Origin: Sphingomonas paeninsulae
GTDB lineage: Bacteria > Pseudomonadota > Alphaproteobacteria > Sphingomonadales > Sphingomonadaceae
Assembly (NCBI RefSeq): GCF_003660165.1
Contig: NZ_CP032829.1
Location: 2,493,001-2,557,000, forward strand
Length of the DNA: 64,000 nt
Direction of reading: 5' to 3'
Below the pieces are notes generated by a model. That model did not search any database, was not told the origin of the DNA, and was given only the letters and a program-made list of their open reading frames with translations. Below, one piece after another: positions 1-9,452 of this stretch (position 1 is the first letter of the stretch; each line of letters opens with the position of its first letter). A program made the position numbers and the translations under genes.

Positions 1-288
1 CAGCCCGGTTAGGCCATCATGGCCTTGCTGCGCAACGTCGTAGCCTGCCGACAGCGCAGCCTTGGTGAGAATTTTCCCACCATGTGCGATGCCGCCCTCT
101 GGGTTTGCCAGCCCGTCGACGTTAAGCACACCCGTAAAGCTCCATGGGCCGGCCTCGGCGAATGTTGGGGGCGGTGGGGCAGGGGGCTGCGCCGGCGGTG
201 ACTGGGACTGGGCAAATGCATGCGACGACGGCAGCAGCAACATCAGGGAGCAAAGCAGCGGGCGACTGACAATGCCGCTCAGATCCAC
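1..288 (-). CDS. carbohydrate porin OprB family, N-terminal part (runs off the window)
   Basis: The reverse strand has an open frame of 96 codons from a GTG at 288 to the window edge. It opens with a hydrophobic signal-like stretch (LCSLMLLLPSSHAFAQ), then a Pro/Gln linker, then GPWSFTGVLNVDGLANPEGG. That last segment is the usual start of OprB/carbohydrate-selective porins: a first beta strand followed by an N-x-x-GG motif. These are outer-membrane barrels that admit sugars. The GTG overlaps the end of the upstream corA-like gene by 10 bases, so the two are probably co-transcribed. The start is chosen because a later ATG would leave too short a signal peptide. The barrel itself is outside the window, so the family call rests on about 45 residues. 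Confidence 0.6.
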   Translation of the reverse strand, partial: MDLSGIVSRPLLCSLMLLLPSSHAFAQSQSPPAQPPAPPPPTFAEAGPWSFTGVLNVDGLANPEGGIAHGGKILTKAALSAGYDVAQQGHDGLTGL

Positions 289-1286
289 TTGCGCCGCCGG
301 GCAAAAAGCAGGGCAAACGCGCTTGTCAGGACAACCGTGCCGATGATCACCGCAAAGGTGATATTGCCGCCTTCAAACACGGTTGCTTTTACATTCATCC
401 CGAAAATACCCGCTATGGCACCGGTATAGCCAAGAATGGCTGTCAGGATTGTGAGGACCTTCACCAGTGCATTGGTCTGAATGCCGTTGCGCGAGGAAAA
501 CAGGTCGAAGCTGCCGTTGATAAGATCGCGCACATGCTCGACCTCGTCGACCGCGCGCTCGAAACGGTTTGTGAGTGTCAGATAATGCGGCGCGCTTTCA
601 GAGTTCGCAATTAGCGACAGGTCTGGCCGCGAAAGTCCATAAAAAAGAACGCGATTGCAAACGAGCAGCTCCCGAATACGTGAAGTCCGCCGCCTGAGCG
701 TGACAATACGCCCAAGCAGAGATTTGGACGTGGTTTCCCGCAGTACCCGCTCGTCGAGCTTGTCGACGTCGGCAGTAATGCTCGTCACGCCCTCGAAGTA
801 ATCCGCTAGCGACCAGTCGAGTAACGATGCCGCCAAGCCTGCAGGGGACATCCGTCCGATCAGTGTCTCGCCCTGGTCCTGTTCGTGAAAGCGATGGATA
901 AACCCTATGTCGCTTTGATGAAAGGTAACTAGCCATGTTTCACCGATTATGAACATAACCCGGCACGCCGGTGCTGCCTCCGCCAGCCCAGCGGCGTGAT
1001 CGTCAGAATGCATCTCTTCGCTCGTCGAGGGCGCGGTGCTGACGTTGAAGCGGATATACTCGCCGAAGTTTTGAGGCGAATTGCCCGCGTCAGAAGGATC
1101 CTTGTTAAATATCTCTTGCAGTTTCACGCCCAGGCTATCGCCCGCTTGACTGAGTGCATTTCGATCGCCTTCAGAGATATCTACCCAGATTAGTTTGTGT
1201 TCGGTAATTGCGACCGAGGCGATTTGGGCAAACGAAATGGTTTCATCGCGACCATCGGCATCATAGAGAAATATCTCAGCAGGCAT
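279..1286 (-). CDS. corA: CorA family divalent cation transporter
   Basis: This 335-residue protein has the CorA plan: a long soluble, largely helical cytoplasmic N-terminal funnel (about residues 1-265) and two C-terminal membrane helices. The signature GMN is at about 296-298, directly after the first helix (YTGAIAGIFGMNV), and a basic tail (RRRKWI) follows the second helix. CorA proteins form pentamers that move Mg2+, Co2+ or, in the ZntB branch, Zn2+; the sequence alone does not separate these. The start ATG lies at 1286 with little room for other choices. It is followed with a 10-base overlap by the OprB-type porin. The upstream 110 bases to the next gene are free for a promoter. Confidence 0.88.
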   Translation of the reverse strand: MPAEIFLYDADGRDETISFAQIASVAITEHKLIWVDISEGDRNALSQAGDSLGVKLQEIFNKDPSDAGNSPQNFGEYIRFNVSTAPSTSEEMHSDDHAAGLAEAAPACRVMFIIGETWLVTFHQSDIGFIHRFHEQDQGETLIGRMSPAGLAASLLDWSLADYFEGVTSITADVDKLDERVLRETTSKSLLGRIVTLRRRTSRIRELLVCNRVLFYGLSRPDLSLIANSESAPHYLTLTNRFERAVDEVEHVRDLINGSFDLFSSRNGIQTNALVKVLTILTAILGYTGAIAGIFGMNVKATVFEGGNITFAVIIGTVVLTSAFALLFARRRKWI

Positions 1287-1398
1287 GCGGCGCGTTCCAT
1301 GTTCTACTAACTACTAGGTTAAGCTGGCTCCGCGAAGTTCGTTTTCAGGTCATTCGCGGCAGTATGACCTATCCACGCGGACTATTTCTCCACGCGAA

Positions 1399-1596
1399 CT
1401 ATTTCGCCGCAGATTTCCTGGCCATATGGTGGCTGACGGCGCACCCTCCGACGGCGCCTGCGACTGCATGATGATGTGTATAGTGGCCGGCAACGCCGCC
1501 GAGGACAGCGCCCTTGATACATCCTGCGGCATCAGCCCATGGCGCGGATGCAATGAAGAGAGTTGCTGCTATGAGAGAAAGTGGAAGTCTACGCAC
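1399..1596 (-). CDS. small exported glycine-rich protein, GCIKGA family (copy 1)
   Basis: A 65-residue protein starting at a GTG (1596) preceded by TTGAGGAGAACATC, a good ribosome site. Residues 1-24 form a signal peptide (MRRLPLSLIAATLFIASAPW then ADA). The mature part is GCIKGAVLGGVAGHY, then HHHAVAGAVGGCAVSHH. Small-x-Gly spacing like this is typical of glycine-zipper segments that pack in membranes, and it carries two cysteines and several histidines. A paralogue sits at 9214-9432 on the other strand with nearly the same mature core. Function is unknown; membrane association or metal binding are guesses from composition. The longer reading frame upstream of the GTG lacks a signal sequence and is not preferred. 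Confidence 0.7.
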   Translation of the reverse strand: MRRLPLSLIAATLFIASAPWADAAGCIKGAVLGGVAGHYTHHHAVAGAVGGCAVSHHMARKSAAK

Positions 1597-1888
1597 GATG
1601 TTCTCCTCAACTGTAGCTCCCGATTTCAAACTAGCAGGAGGAATGTCGCGGTCAATCGACAGCAGCGAGGTATATAGGTTTCGTGTCATGTCGATGCGGC
1701 ATTGTGGGATTTGGAACGACAGCCGCCTATGCCAAGGCACTGGGTTTGCAAAAAGGCCGTCAAAGCACTTACCCAGGCAACCAAGGAAAACTACGGCAGC
1801 GATGAATACTCGACCAAGCTCGCCGAAACGAGCGTGAACATCGAGGCCAAGGACGGTCAAGCACCGCAGGATATTGGGAGCCCGAGAG

Positions 1889-2077
1889 CTATTCGGCCGT
1901 CGGGCTCCCGGCATTTGCAGCGGCAATCACTTGCCTTAATTGCCGGACAAGGCTGGGGCTGGAAAGATGCTGGGAAGCAAAATCATAGCCTTCTTTCGTT
2001 AAGGCGACCTGGATTTCAGAGACCATTTTGAATTTGCCTTTCCGGGCGAGCTCGAATGCGCGCTCGACCACACCCAT
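1889..2077 (-). CDS. small conserved hypothetical protein (VERAFELAR type)
   Basis: A 62-residue soluble protein reading MGVVERAFELARKGKFKMVS, then an EIQVALTKEGYDF helix and a QLRQVIAAANAG tail. I recognise this layout (VERAFELA-R-x-G, then a helix with x-L-x-x-EGY, then a QLR-x-x-I helix) from short uncharacterised proteins that recur in many copies in sphingomonads; that is memory of the family, not a search. It looks like a compact helical, possibly nucleic-acid-binding protein, but no function is known. The start at 2077 is chosen because the family begins at the M-x-x-VERA motif; upstream codons in the same frame look random. Confidence 0.6.
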   Translation of the reverse strand: MGVVERAFELARKGKFKMVSEIQVALTKEGYDFASQHLSSPSLVRQLRQVIAAANAGSPTAE

Positions 2078-2385
2078 TGAAACGTCTTTTCTCTGCTGTG
2101 TGATCGCCAGTCTCCAAGGTCCCTGCGGGAAATTACACCAAGCTATGCACGTTCCTACCGATGTTAACGGCCATACGGTTTCAGCGCAAAGAGCGGGCTG
2201 ATCGGAGAAACATTCAACCGCAGCCTGGCGTGCTGCAAATGACTGAAGCACTCAAGTTTGTATGCCGATTCCCAAGATTTATTCTGCCGACGATATAATT
2301 ATTGCCCAACTTCCCAGCGGCCACGGGCCCAAACCATCGGTTCCGCAGTTATGTATCCTGTAGCGGGGTTGGGGGCCATAATTTG
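2078..2385. other. intergenic region between divergent genes
   Basis: About 300 bases separate the small minus-strand gene (start 2077) from the plus-strand gene at 2386. Both promoters should lie here. A short AT-rich patch (ATAATTATT near 2295-2305) could be part of a -10 element. I see no RNA gene or clear operator. Confidence 0.4.
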
Positions 2386-2811
2386 ATGCAGACAGTGAGC
2401 TTTTACGACACTCTGTTCGAACCATGGCACCGCGCAATACGGTTAAGCGGCCTGATGAGGGACGCCGCTCAAGTCGTAAACGTCCGCAGCCGGCTGATCG
2501 CAGAAGCTGCAGCAAACCCATCGAAAGGCGACTACGCCGAATTGGGTCTAATGATTCCTGAGAAAGCCACGGCGTTTTCCAAAGCGGCCATAGCGTTGTC
2601 TGCCGAGATGTCAGTTTTCCAAGCGAGCCTCATGGGCTCATGGACTGAGATGATGGGGTTCGGCCTTCGGGCGCGCCTGCCCACATCCGCTGAGGCGCAC
2701 CAGATGGCCATCCGCACCTCGGCTGCATTGGCGTGCGCATCGAATGTCGGAGACAAAGCGTTGATCCCTATTGCCAAGGCAGCACGGGCGAACGCCAGAC
2801 GGCTGAAATAA
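2386..2811 (+). CDS. hypothetical helical protein, phasin-like
   Basis: A 141-residue protein of almost continuous helix prediction (long runs of Ala, Leu, Met and charged residues, few Gly/Pro). It has no signal peptide or membrane segment and ends in a basic [11 protein letters not shown] tail. Composition and length resemble phasins and similar amphipathic coating proteins, but I see no diagnostic motif, so this is a weak likeness. It lies 38 bases upstream of katE in the same direction and may be the first gene of that stress operon. The ATG at 2386 is preferred over one at 2302, because the upstream residues are unlike the rest. Confidence 0.5.
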   Translation: MQTVSFYDTLFEPWHRAIRLSGLMRDAAQVVNVRSRLIAEAAANPSKGDYAELGLMIPEKATAFSKAAIALSAEMSVFQASLMGSWTEMMGFGLRARLPTSAEAHQMAIRTSAALACASNVGDKALIPIAKAARANARRLK

Positions 2812-2849
2812 TTCACGGTTGTAAGAACGCACGAAACAGGATGAAGAAG

Positions 2850-5029
2850 ATGGTGAGCAAAAGCAGCAAGGGCGACGCGGGCAAGGTCAAAGGCGAGACC
2901 GCCAAGAAGGTGCAAAAAGTACCGGCCGGTGCCGATCTGCCGACGAGTTATGCCGAGCCGCAAGGGTCGGGCGGCGAGACGCACCAGAGCACGTCCGATG
3001 CTGCTTATACGATGACGAGCGAGCAGGGTATCCCAGTCGGTGACGCTCAGAACAGCCTGAAAGCGGGGCCTCGCGGGCCGACGTTGCTCGAAGACTTCCA
3101 CCTGCGCGAAAAGATCTTCCGCTTCGATCACGAGCGTATTCCCGAACGTGTCGTCCATGCGCGTGGTTACGGTGCGCACGGCGTCTTTGAACTGACGGAC
3201 TCGCTGTCCGATATTACTCGCGCCGACGTGCTTGGCACGGTTGGTCAGCAGACCGAAGTTTTCGTGCGCTTCTCCACCGTATTGGGAAACAAGGGATCGC
3301 CCGACCTTGCCCGCGACGTGCGCGGGTTTTCGGTCAAGTTTTATACCAGGCAGGGCAACTGGGACATCGTCGGCAACAACATTCCGGTGTTCTTCATCCA
3401 GGATGCGATCAAATTCCCCGATCTAATTCATGCGGGCAAGCAGGAACCCGACCGTGCATTCCCTCAGGCGCAGACCGCGCATGATAACTTTTGGGACTTC
3501 ATCAGCCTGAGCCCGGAAAGCTGGCACATGGTCATGTGGATCATGTCCGACCGCACGATACCGCGCTCTTTCCGGACGATCGAAGGCTTTGGCGTCCACA
3601 GCTTCCGTCTGCTCGATGACGACGGCAATTCGACCTTCGTCAAGTTCCACTGGAAACCCAAGCAGGGGCTACAGTCGGTGCTGTGGAACGAAGCGGTGAA
3701 AATCAACGGTGCCGATCCCGACTTCCACCGCCGCGACCTGTGGGAAGCGATCGACAGCGGTGATTTCCCCGAATGGGAGCTCGGCGTTCAGTTGTTCGAT
3801 CAGGAAACGGCGGACAAACTGGATTTCGATCACCTCGATTCAACCAAGTTCATCCGCGAGGAAGATGTGCCGCTGCGCATTATCGGCAAGATGACGCTGA
3901 ACCGGAACGTCGATAACTTCTTTGCCAATACCGAGCAGGTCGCGTTCTGCACGCAGAACGTGCCCCCTGGTATCGACTTCAGCGACGATCCGTTGCTGCA
4001 CGGTCGTAACTTTTCGTATCTCGACACGCAGCTGAAGCGTCTCGGTGGACCGAACTTTACCCATATTCCGGTCAACGCCCCGCGCGTGCCCGTGATGAAT
4101 TTCAATCAAGACGGTCATATGAACATGGCCAACCCGAAGGGCCGCGTGAACTACGAGCCGAACAGCTGGGGTGACGATGCAGGGCCGCGCGAGAACCCGA
4201 TACTGGGCACCAAAAGCTTTGCTGCACCGATCGAGGCCGTAAAGGCCCGGGTCCGTTCAGAGACGTTTTCGGATCACTATAGCCAGGCACGGATGTTCTA
4301 TCGTAGCCAGCTGCCGATCGAACAGAAGCACATCGGCGATGCTCTGGTCTTTGAACTGAGCAAGGTCGTCCGTGTCGATATTCGTGCACGTGCGGTGTCG
4401 CACCTCCTGAACATCGATGACGGTCTGGCCGCAACTGTCGCCGATGGTCTTGGCATGGCGCTGCCACCTGCCGCACAAGCGGCAAAACCAACGCTAGACG
4501 TGCCGCCATCGGAAAAGCTCAGCATCGTCGCCAATGGTCCGAACAGTTTCAAGGGTCGCAAGATGGGCCTGTTCCTCACCGACGGCTCGGAGGCTGCGCT
4601 GTTCAATGCACTGACCAGCGCCTTGGAGGCCGAAGGCGCAACCTGGGAAGTGATCGCGCCGAAAATTGGCGGGGTCACGCTCGATGATGGAACGGCAGTT
4701 GCTGCCCGCCACAAGATCGATGGCGGTCCTTCCGTACTCTTCGATGCTGTGGCCATCTTGCCCTCTGCCGATGGTGCCGCGATGCTTGCCAACGACGCTG
4801 CGTCCAAGGATTTCGTGGCGGACGCATTCGGCCACTGCAAGTTCATCGGCTATAGTGCAGGTGCACAGGCGTTGTTCGCGGAATCCCGGGTGCCCCCGAA
4901 CTGGATGAAGGCTTCGTCGCCTTGGTCAAGACCAAGGACGCAAAGGCGCTTGTGGCAACGTGCCGCCAATTGCGGTTCTGGCCGCGCGAGATGACGGTCG
5001 ATCTGGATGCGGCATCGGTGAAAGCGTAA
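2850..5029 (+). CDS. katE: large-subunit catalase KatE/HPII (one frame break near the 3' end)
   Basis: Clade-2 heme catalase, 2 H2O2 to 2 H2O + O2, cytoplasmic. After a Lys-rich leader, the catalase core shows the active-site His in [11 protein letters not shown] (about residue 102), the distal Asn in [11 protein letters not shown], and the proximal heme Tyr in [10 protein letters not shown] (about 390). A C-terminal flavodoxin/GATase-like domain starts near [10 protein letters not shown], as in HPII. The open frame derails at a run of five C (4893-4897) into [12 protein letters not shown]. Adding one C restores [15 protein letters not shown] and then [13 protein letters not shown], ending at TAA 5027-5029, about 726 residues. 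This is most likely a sequencing undercount, otherwise a recent mutation. ATG 2850 is chosen over 2841 for its ribosome-site spacing. The next gene starts in the stop codon (TAATG). Confidence 0.88.
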
Positions 5030-6248
5030 TGGGCAGCGCACCGCCCCACAAGAATATCACCATGTCTGCCGATCGCAAGAAAACACTGGAATCTGCCCGC
5101 ACCATGAAAATGGCGCGGTCGGCCCATGCCTATGTTCGTGGCAACACGATTAAGTTCTATGAGTGGCTGGCGTTATCTCCCGTGGCAGCGCGGTTGCCGC
5201 AGGGACCCGCGATCTGGATCTGCGGCGATTGCCATCTGGGGAACCTCGGGCCCTTGTCGGACGGGGCGGGCGGTATCGAAATCCAGATACGTGATCTCGA
5301 TCAGACCGTCATCGGCAATCCGGCCCATGATCTGATCCGGCTTGGCCTCTCGCTGGCAACGGCCGCCCGCGGGTCAGACCTGCCGGGGGTAACAACGGCG
5401 CGTATGATCGAGGAAATGGTCAGCGGATATGAGCATGCGCTTGCCGACCGGGGCGAGGGAGAAGCGGGTGCCGAACCCGATGTCGTCCGCAGCGTCAAGC
5501 GACAGGCGTTCAACCGCCGCTGGCGTGATCTCGCGCGGGAACGGATCGATGACGCTGAACCAACGATACCGTTGGGCAAGAAGTTTTGGCCGCTGGAGTC
5601 CGACGAGCGCGCCGCCATCGCCGGCTTGCTGGCCGATCCCGACATCAAGCGGCAGTTGCTGTCGCTCGACTACAAGGACAAGGCACGGGAAATCAAACTC
5701 GTGGACGCCGCCTATTGGATGAAAGGATGCAGTTCACTTGGCCTGCTCCGCTACGCGGGAATCATAGAGATCCGGGGTGCCAAGGGTCGTTCGGGATATG
5801 CGCTGATCGACATCAAGGAAGCCACAAGCCCCGCCGCTCCGATCGCCGCTGGCGCTACCATGCCCGAAGACCCGGCTGAACGTGTCCTGGCAGGCGCGAG
5901 GGCACTCTCGCCGCATCTCGGTGACCGCATGATCGCAGCCCGATTGCTGGATCGCCCAGTCTTTATTCGCGAACTCGCCCCCAGGATCTGAAGCTCGAGA
6001 TCGAACAGTTCACCCATTCGGAGGCGGTCAAGGCGGCGCGCTATCTCGCCTACGTCGTCGGCAAGGCTCATGCCCGCCAGATGGACGGAGCCGCACGAGC
6101 CGCATGGCGCAAGATCCTGCTCGATCATCGGTCGGCAGCCATCGACGCGCCGTCGTGGCTTTGGGAAAGCGTGGTCGATCTTTCGGGCAGTCACGAGTCC
6201 GGTTATCTCGAACATTGTCGACGGTACGCGCTGGCTCAAGCGGCATGA
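5029..6248 (+). CDS. DUF2252 family protein (one frame break)
   Basis: Protein of about 406 residues once one base is restored. DUF2252 proteins have a kinase-like fold of unknown substrate. Visible here are the conserved ICGDCHLGNLG loop and the following IQIRDLDQT segment, which resemble the catalytic and metal-binding loops of aminoglycoside-kinase-like folds. The frame stops early after VFIRELAPRI at a five-C run (5978-5982). With one more C it continues QDLKLEIEQFTHSEAVKAAR, through a GKAHARQMDG helix, to the TGA at 6246-6248. The ATG (5029-5031) overlaps the katE stop, so translation is coupled. The family link to catalase suggests a stress role, but the reaction is unknown. Confidence 0.8.
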
Positions 6249-6255
6249 CCCGCAA

Positions 6256-7689
6256 TTGAGCCAGACTGGCGCCGTATGGCGGACCGAGCATGCCACGCGG
6301 GCGTCAATCATCGTGGACGCCTGTGATTATTTCCGGATCGCTCGTACGGCCATGCTCAAAGCGCGGCAACGCATCATGCTCGTGGGCTGGGATTTTGACG
6401 CGCGAATCACGCTGACCGAAGAGCGCTGTGAGGACGGTGGTCCGGAAACTGTTGGTGAATTCATTTACTGGCTCGTTGAGCGCAATCCCAAGCTGGAGGT
6501 GTACCTGCTGCGTTGGGACACAGGCGCTCTTGGCGCACTGTTTCGGGGCACTACGGTGCTCACCGTCGTGAAATGGATGCGGCACCCGCGTATTCACACC
6601 AAGCTCGACGGTCACCACCCGACCGGCGGCTCTCACCACCAGAAAATCATGGTGATCGACGACTGCTTTGCGTTTTGTGGGGGCATCGACATGACTGGCA
6701 ACCGCTGGGACACGCGCGAACACCTTGATGACGAGGCCGGACGGGTGGGACCGGGCGGCAAACCATATAAGCCATGGCACGACGCGACGAGCGCTTTGCA
6801 GGGACCCGTGGCGGCAGCACTTGGCGACCTTTGCCGGGATCGCTGGCAAAGGGCCGGGTGTGCTGCGCTGTTGCCGATCGAAAGTGAACACGACTGCTGG
6901 CCCGACAACTTGAACGCCGACTTCACCGACATCGACATCAGCATCTCACGGACAGTTCCTGAAATGGCCGACCAGCGGGCCGTTACCGAGATCGAGCAAC
7001 TGTATGTTGCTCAGATCGCGCGTGCCAAACACATGATTTATGCGGAAAGCCAGTATTTTGCTTCGAGGCGCATAGCCGAGGCGATTGCGGCAAGGCTCGG
7101 CGAGGACGACTGCCCCGAAATCGTCATCATCAACCCGATGACAGCTGAAGGATGGCTGCAGCCCGTCGCCATGGACAGTGCCCGTGCACGGCTGCTGGAG
7201 GCGCTACGCCGCCGGGATCGAAACGCGCGCCTGCGCATGTATCATCCGCTTACCGAGGGTGGGCAGCAGATCTACGTTCATGCCAAGATCCTGATCATCG
7301 ATGATCAGATTCTCCGGATCGGCTCGTCCAATTTCAATAACCGTTCGATGCGTCTCGACACGGAATGCGACATCACCATCGACGCCACCGTCGGACACAA
7401 CACCGATCGGGTCGCCGTCATTTCCAGCGTGCGCGATGGGCTTATCGCCGAGCATCTCGGCATCGAAGCCGGAGCAGTAACGCGCCACTTGCAAGACCAC
7501 GGATCGCTTTTTGCCGTGATCGATACCCTCAATAAACAAGGACGGTTGAAGCCGTTTGAACAACCTGATCTTTCAGCTGTCGAGAAATGGCTGGCAGACA
7601 ACGAGGTTCTCGACCCCGAAGGCCCTGCTCAGATGTTCGAGGTCCGTGATCGCGGCGGCTTATTCCGGAACATGTTCGGTCGACATTAG
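6256..7689 (+). CDS. phospholipase D / cardiolipin synthase-like protein
   Basis: About 477 residues with two HKD motifs, the hallmark of the phospholipase D superfamily: HHQKIMVIDD near residue 127 and HAKILIIDD near 341. Each is followed by a conserved N/S region (GSSNFNNRSMRLD after the second). Such enzymes cleave or exchange phosphodiester head groups via a phosphohistidine; transphosphatidylation to make cardiolipin is one common role. No membrane helices or signal peptide are seen. No ATG fits: the in-frame ATG at 6070 would overlap the repaired DUF2252 gene by 180 bases, so a TTG at 6256 is taken as the likely start with low certainty. It directly follows DUF2252 (7 bases), completing a katE-DUF2252-PLD run. 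Confidence 0.82.
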   Translation: MSQTGAVWRTEHATRASIIVDACDYFRIARTAMLKARQRIMLVGWDFDARITLTEERCEDGGPETVGEFIYWLVERNPKLEVYLLRWDTGALGALFRGTTVLTVVKWMRHPRIHTKLDGHHPTGGSHHQKIMVIDDCFAFCGGIDMTGNRWDTREHLDDEAGRVGPGGKPYKPWHDATSALQGPVAAALGDLCRDRWQRAGCAALLPIESEHDCWPDNLNADFTDIDISISRTVPEMADQRAVTEIEQLYVAQIARAKHMIYAESQYFASRRIAEAIAARLGEDDCPEIVIINPMTAEGWLQPVAMDSARARLLEALRRRDRNARLRMYHPLTEGGQQIYVHAKILIIDDQILRIGSSNFNNRSMRLDTECDITIDATVGHNTDRVAVISSVRDGLIAEHLGIEAGAVTRHLQDHGSLFAVIDTLNKQGRLKPFEQPDLSAVEKWLADNEVLDPEGPAQMFEVRDRGGLFRNMFGRH

Positions 7690-7822
7690 GCTTTTCTCTG
7701 ACGGTCCAGTGTTGGTCGGACGATCACCGGCGTTGGTTCCGCGACACTCATTGATTGCCGGGCAGAACCATCCACATCTGCGCCTCTGGAAATATTCAGG
7801 CTCTGGCGCGTTACGCCGTACA

Positions 7823-8545
7823 ATGAATGATAAAAATGGGGAGCCGATACTCGATTCGCCATTTGCCGAGCATCATCCGCTCATCGAACAATTTCATGCC
7901 GCCATTGCCGACCAGGACTTTCCGTGTGTCGGAGCAAAATCTGCGTTGGCCCGTCATCAGATCAAGGCCGTAGTGGCGCGCTCTATCACAAGCGCACGGA
8001 ACGACATGGAAGTGCACACGGCGCTTATGGCATTCGTTGCCAACTATCGCCGCGAAGACAAACTTTTCCAGAGCCTTGCTGTGATCTTTGAAGGTCCACT
8101 CACGCTGGATGAATCCTTGTTTGAAGCAAACATGTGGGACCGGATCCAGTCGGTTGCCAACAAGGATGCCTGGCTTGGGCAAAATCACGACACACGGGTC
8201 AGTGCCGATCCCGATAATCCTCATTTTTCGCTGAGCTTTGGTGGTGAAGCGTTTTTCGTTGTTGGTTTGCACCCCAGTGCCAGTCGCCCCGCGCGCCGTT
8301 TTGTGACGCCAGTGATGGTGTTCAATCTGCACGACCAGTTCGAACGCCTTCGAGCCGAGGGACGCTATGAAAAACTTCGCGGTGCCATTCTGGATCGCGA
8401 TCTGGCGATGGCGGGCTCGATCAATCCGATGTTGTCGCGCCATGGCGACGTCAGTGAAGCACGCCAATATAGCGGACGTGCCGTCGCAAGCGAGTGGCGT
8501 TGCCCCTTCGTCGATCCACGAAAGGAGGAGCGTGATGCGGCCTGA
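7823..8545 (+). CDS. YqcI/YcgG family heme-dependent N-hydroxylase, GntA-like
   Basis: A 240-residue protein that matches the YqcI/YcgG family in layout. It has an N-terminal ALARHQIKAVVA region, the NDMEVHTALMAFVANYRRED block, and the conserved FSLSFGGEAFFVVGLHPSASR and RFVTPVMVFNLHDQFERLR segments. The characterised member GntA is a heme enzyme that hydroxylates a guanidino group in guanitoxin synthesis; other members act on unknown nitrogen substrates. No signal peptide. ATG 7823 is chosen because the upstream residues overlap the PLD gene end and do not fit the family. It overlaps the next gene by 11 bases; GntA-like proteins next to DUF1989 proteins are a recurring pairing as far as I recall. 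Confidence 0.78.
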   Translation: MNDKNGEPILDSPFAEHHPLIEQFHAAIADQDFPCVGAKSALARHQIKAVVARSITSARNDMEVHTALMAFVANYRREDKLFQSLAVIFEGPLTLDESLFEANMWDRIQSVANKDAWLGQNHDTRVSADPDNPHFSLSFGGEAFFVVGLHPSASRPARRFVTPVMVFNLHDQFERLRAEGRYEKLRGAILDRDLAMAGSINPMLSRHGDVSEARQYSGRAVASEWRCPFVDPRKEERDAA

Positions 8546-9125
8546 ATTGGTCAGAATCGCACCTCGGACCGGTACAGCGTTCACGATGAAGGCCGGCCAA
8601 ACGTTGACGGTTATCGATCCAGAAGGCGAACAAGTCGCCGATTTACTATGCTTCAATGCCAACGACGTCGCTGAAGTGCTCTCTTCAGGCCGGACCCTCG
8701 ATTATGCGAGCCGAATTTACCTGACGACGGGTGACCCGCTGTATTCGAACCGCAGCAACGTAATGCTGGAGATCGTCGAGGATGTGGTCGGTCGGCACGA
8801 TTTCCTGCTGACACCCTGTTCGAAAGACACGTTCAGGATCATCTACGGCGACACCGATCCGCACCAGGGCTGCTTTGGCAATCTTGCCCAGGCGCTCGCG
8901 CCCTACGACATCAAGCCCGACGCGATTCCCGTCGCCTTCAATTGCTTTATGAACGTGCCGATCGACGGCACAACTGGCGCGATCAGCGTTCTGCCGCCGC
9001 TCAGCAAGCCGGGTGACTACATGAAGTTCAGGGCACGCATGGACCTGATAGTAGGTTTGACGGCGTGCTCGGCGCTTCAATCGAACAATGGTCGCCTCAA
9101 GCTGATCGAGTGTCGGGTCGAATGA
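8535..9125 (+). CDS. DUF1989 urea carboxylase-associated family protein
   Basis: A 196-residue cytoplasmic protein. It has the DUF1989 pattern: an early GTAFTMKAGQTLTVIDPEG beta hairpin, the QVADLLCFNAND motif, SRIYLTTGDPLYSNRS, then TPCSKDTF and DPHQGCFGNL with conserved Cys/His, and late NCFMNVPID and GDYMKFRARMDLIVGLTACS. Members sit beside urea/guanidine carboxylase genes and probably bind metal; the reaction is not settled. The start ATG inside the end of the GntA-like gene has a very strong ribosome site (AAAGGAGGAGCGTG), so the two are made together. A combined role in guanidino or amino-acid nitrogen chemistry is inference. Confidence 0.8.
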   Translation: MRPELVRIAPRTGTAFTMKAGQTLTVIDPEGEQVADLLCFNANDVAEVLSSGRTLDYASRIYLTTGDPLYSNRSNVMLEIVEDVVGRHDFLLTPCSKDTFRIIYGDTDPHQGCFGNLAQALAPYDIKPDAIPVAFNCFMNVPIDGTTGAISVLPPLSKPGDYMKFRARMDLIVGLTACSALQSNNGRLKLIECRVE

Positions 9126-9213
9126 CTCGACAGCATCAACTTAATCCGATCTGGATGGTTGAGGATTGAACAAGCCGGTCGCTTCCGCCCGAAGCGACAT
9201 TCAAGGGCATACG

Positions 9214-9432
9214 ATGCGTAGACTCGTCACTCTCTCGATAGCCACCGCAGCAATCCTGTCGATGCCAGCAGTGGTGCAGGCCAAGGGATGCATCAAAGGC
9301 GCTGTCGTGGGCGGAGTTGCCGGGCACTATGCCGGTCATCATGCTGTCGCAGGTGCAGTCGGCGGATGTGCACTTGGACATCATATGGCGAAAAAGTCTG
9401 GGGCACGAAAAGTGGCGCAGGCGCGAAGATAG
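9214..9432 (+). CDS. small exported glycine-rich protein, GCIKGA family (copy 2)
   Basis: A 72-residue protein with signal peptide MRRLVTLSIATAAILSMPAV..VQA and mature core GCIKGAVVGGVAGHYAGHH, then AVAGAVGGCALGHHMAKKSG, ending with a basic ARKVAQARR tail. It is a clear paralogue of 1399-1596: the cores differ at only a few positions, while the signal peptides and tails differ more. The two Cys frame the glycine-zipper stretch in both. ATG 9214 is used because the signal peptide begins there; AAGGG lies upstream. It is followed 20 bases later by the ankyrin gene, so they may share a transcript. Function unknown. Confidence 0.72.
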   Translation: MRRLVTLSIATAAILSMPAVVQAKGCIKGAVVGGVAGHYAGHHAVAGAVGGCALGHHMAKKSGARKVAQARR

Positions 9433-9452
9433 TTGGTGAAGGGGAGTCTTAT

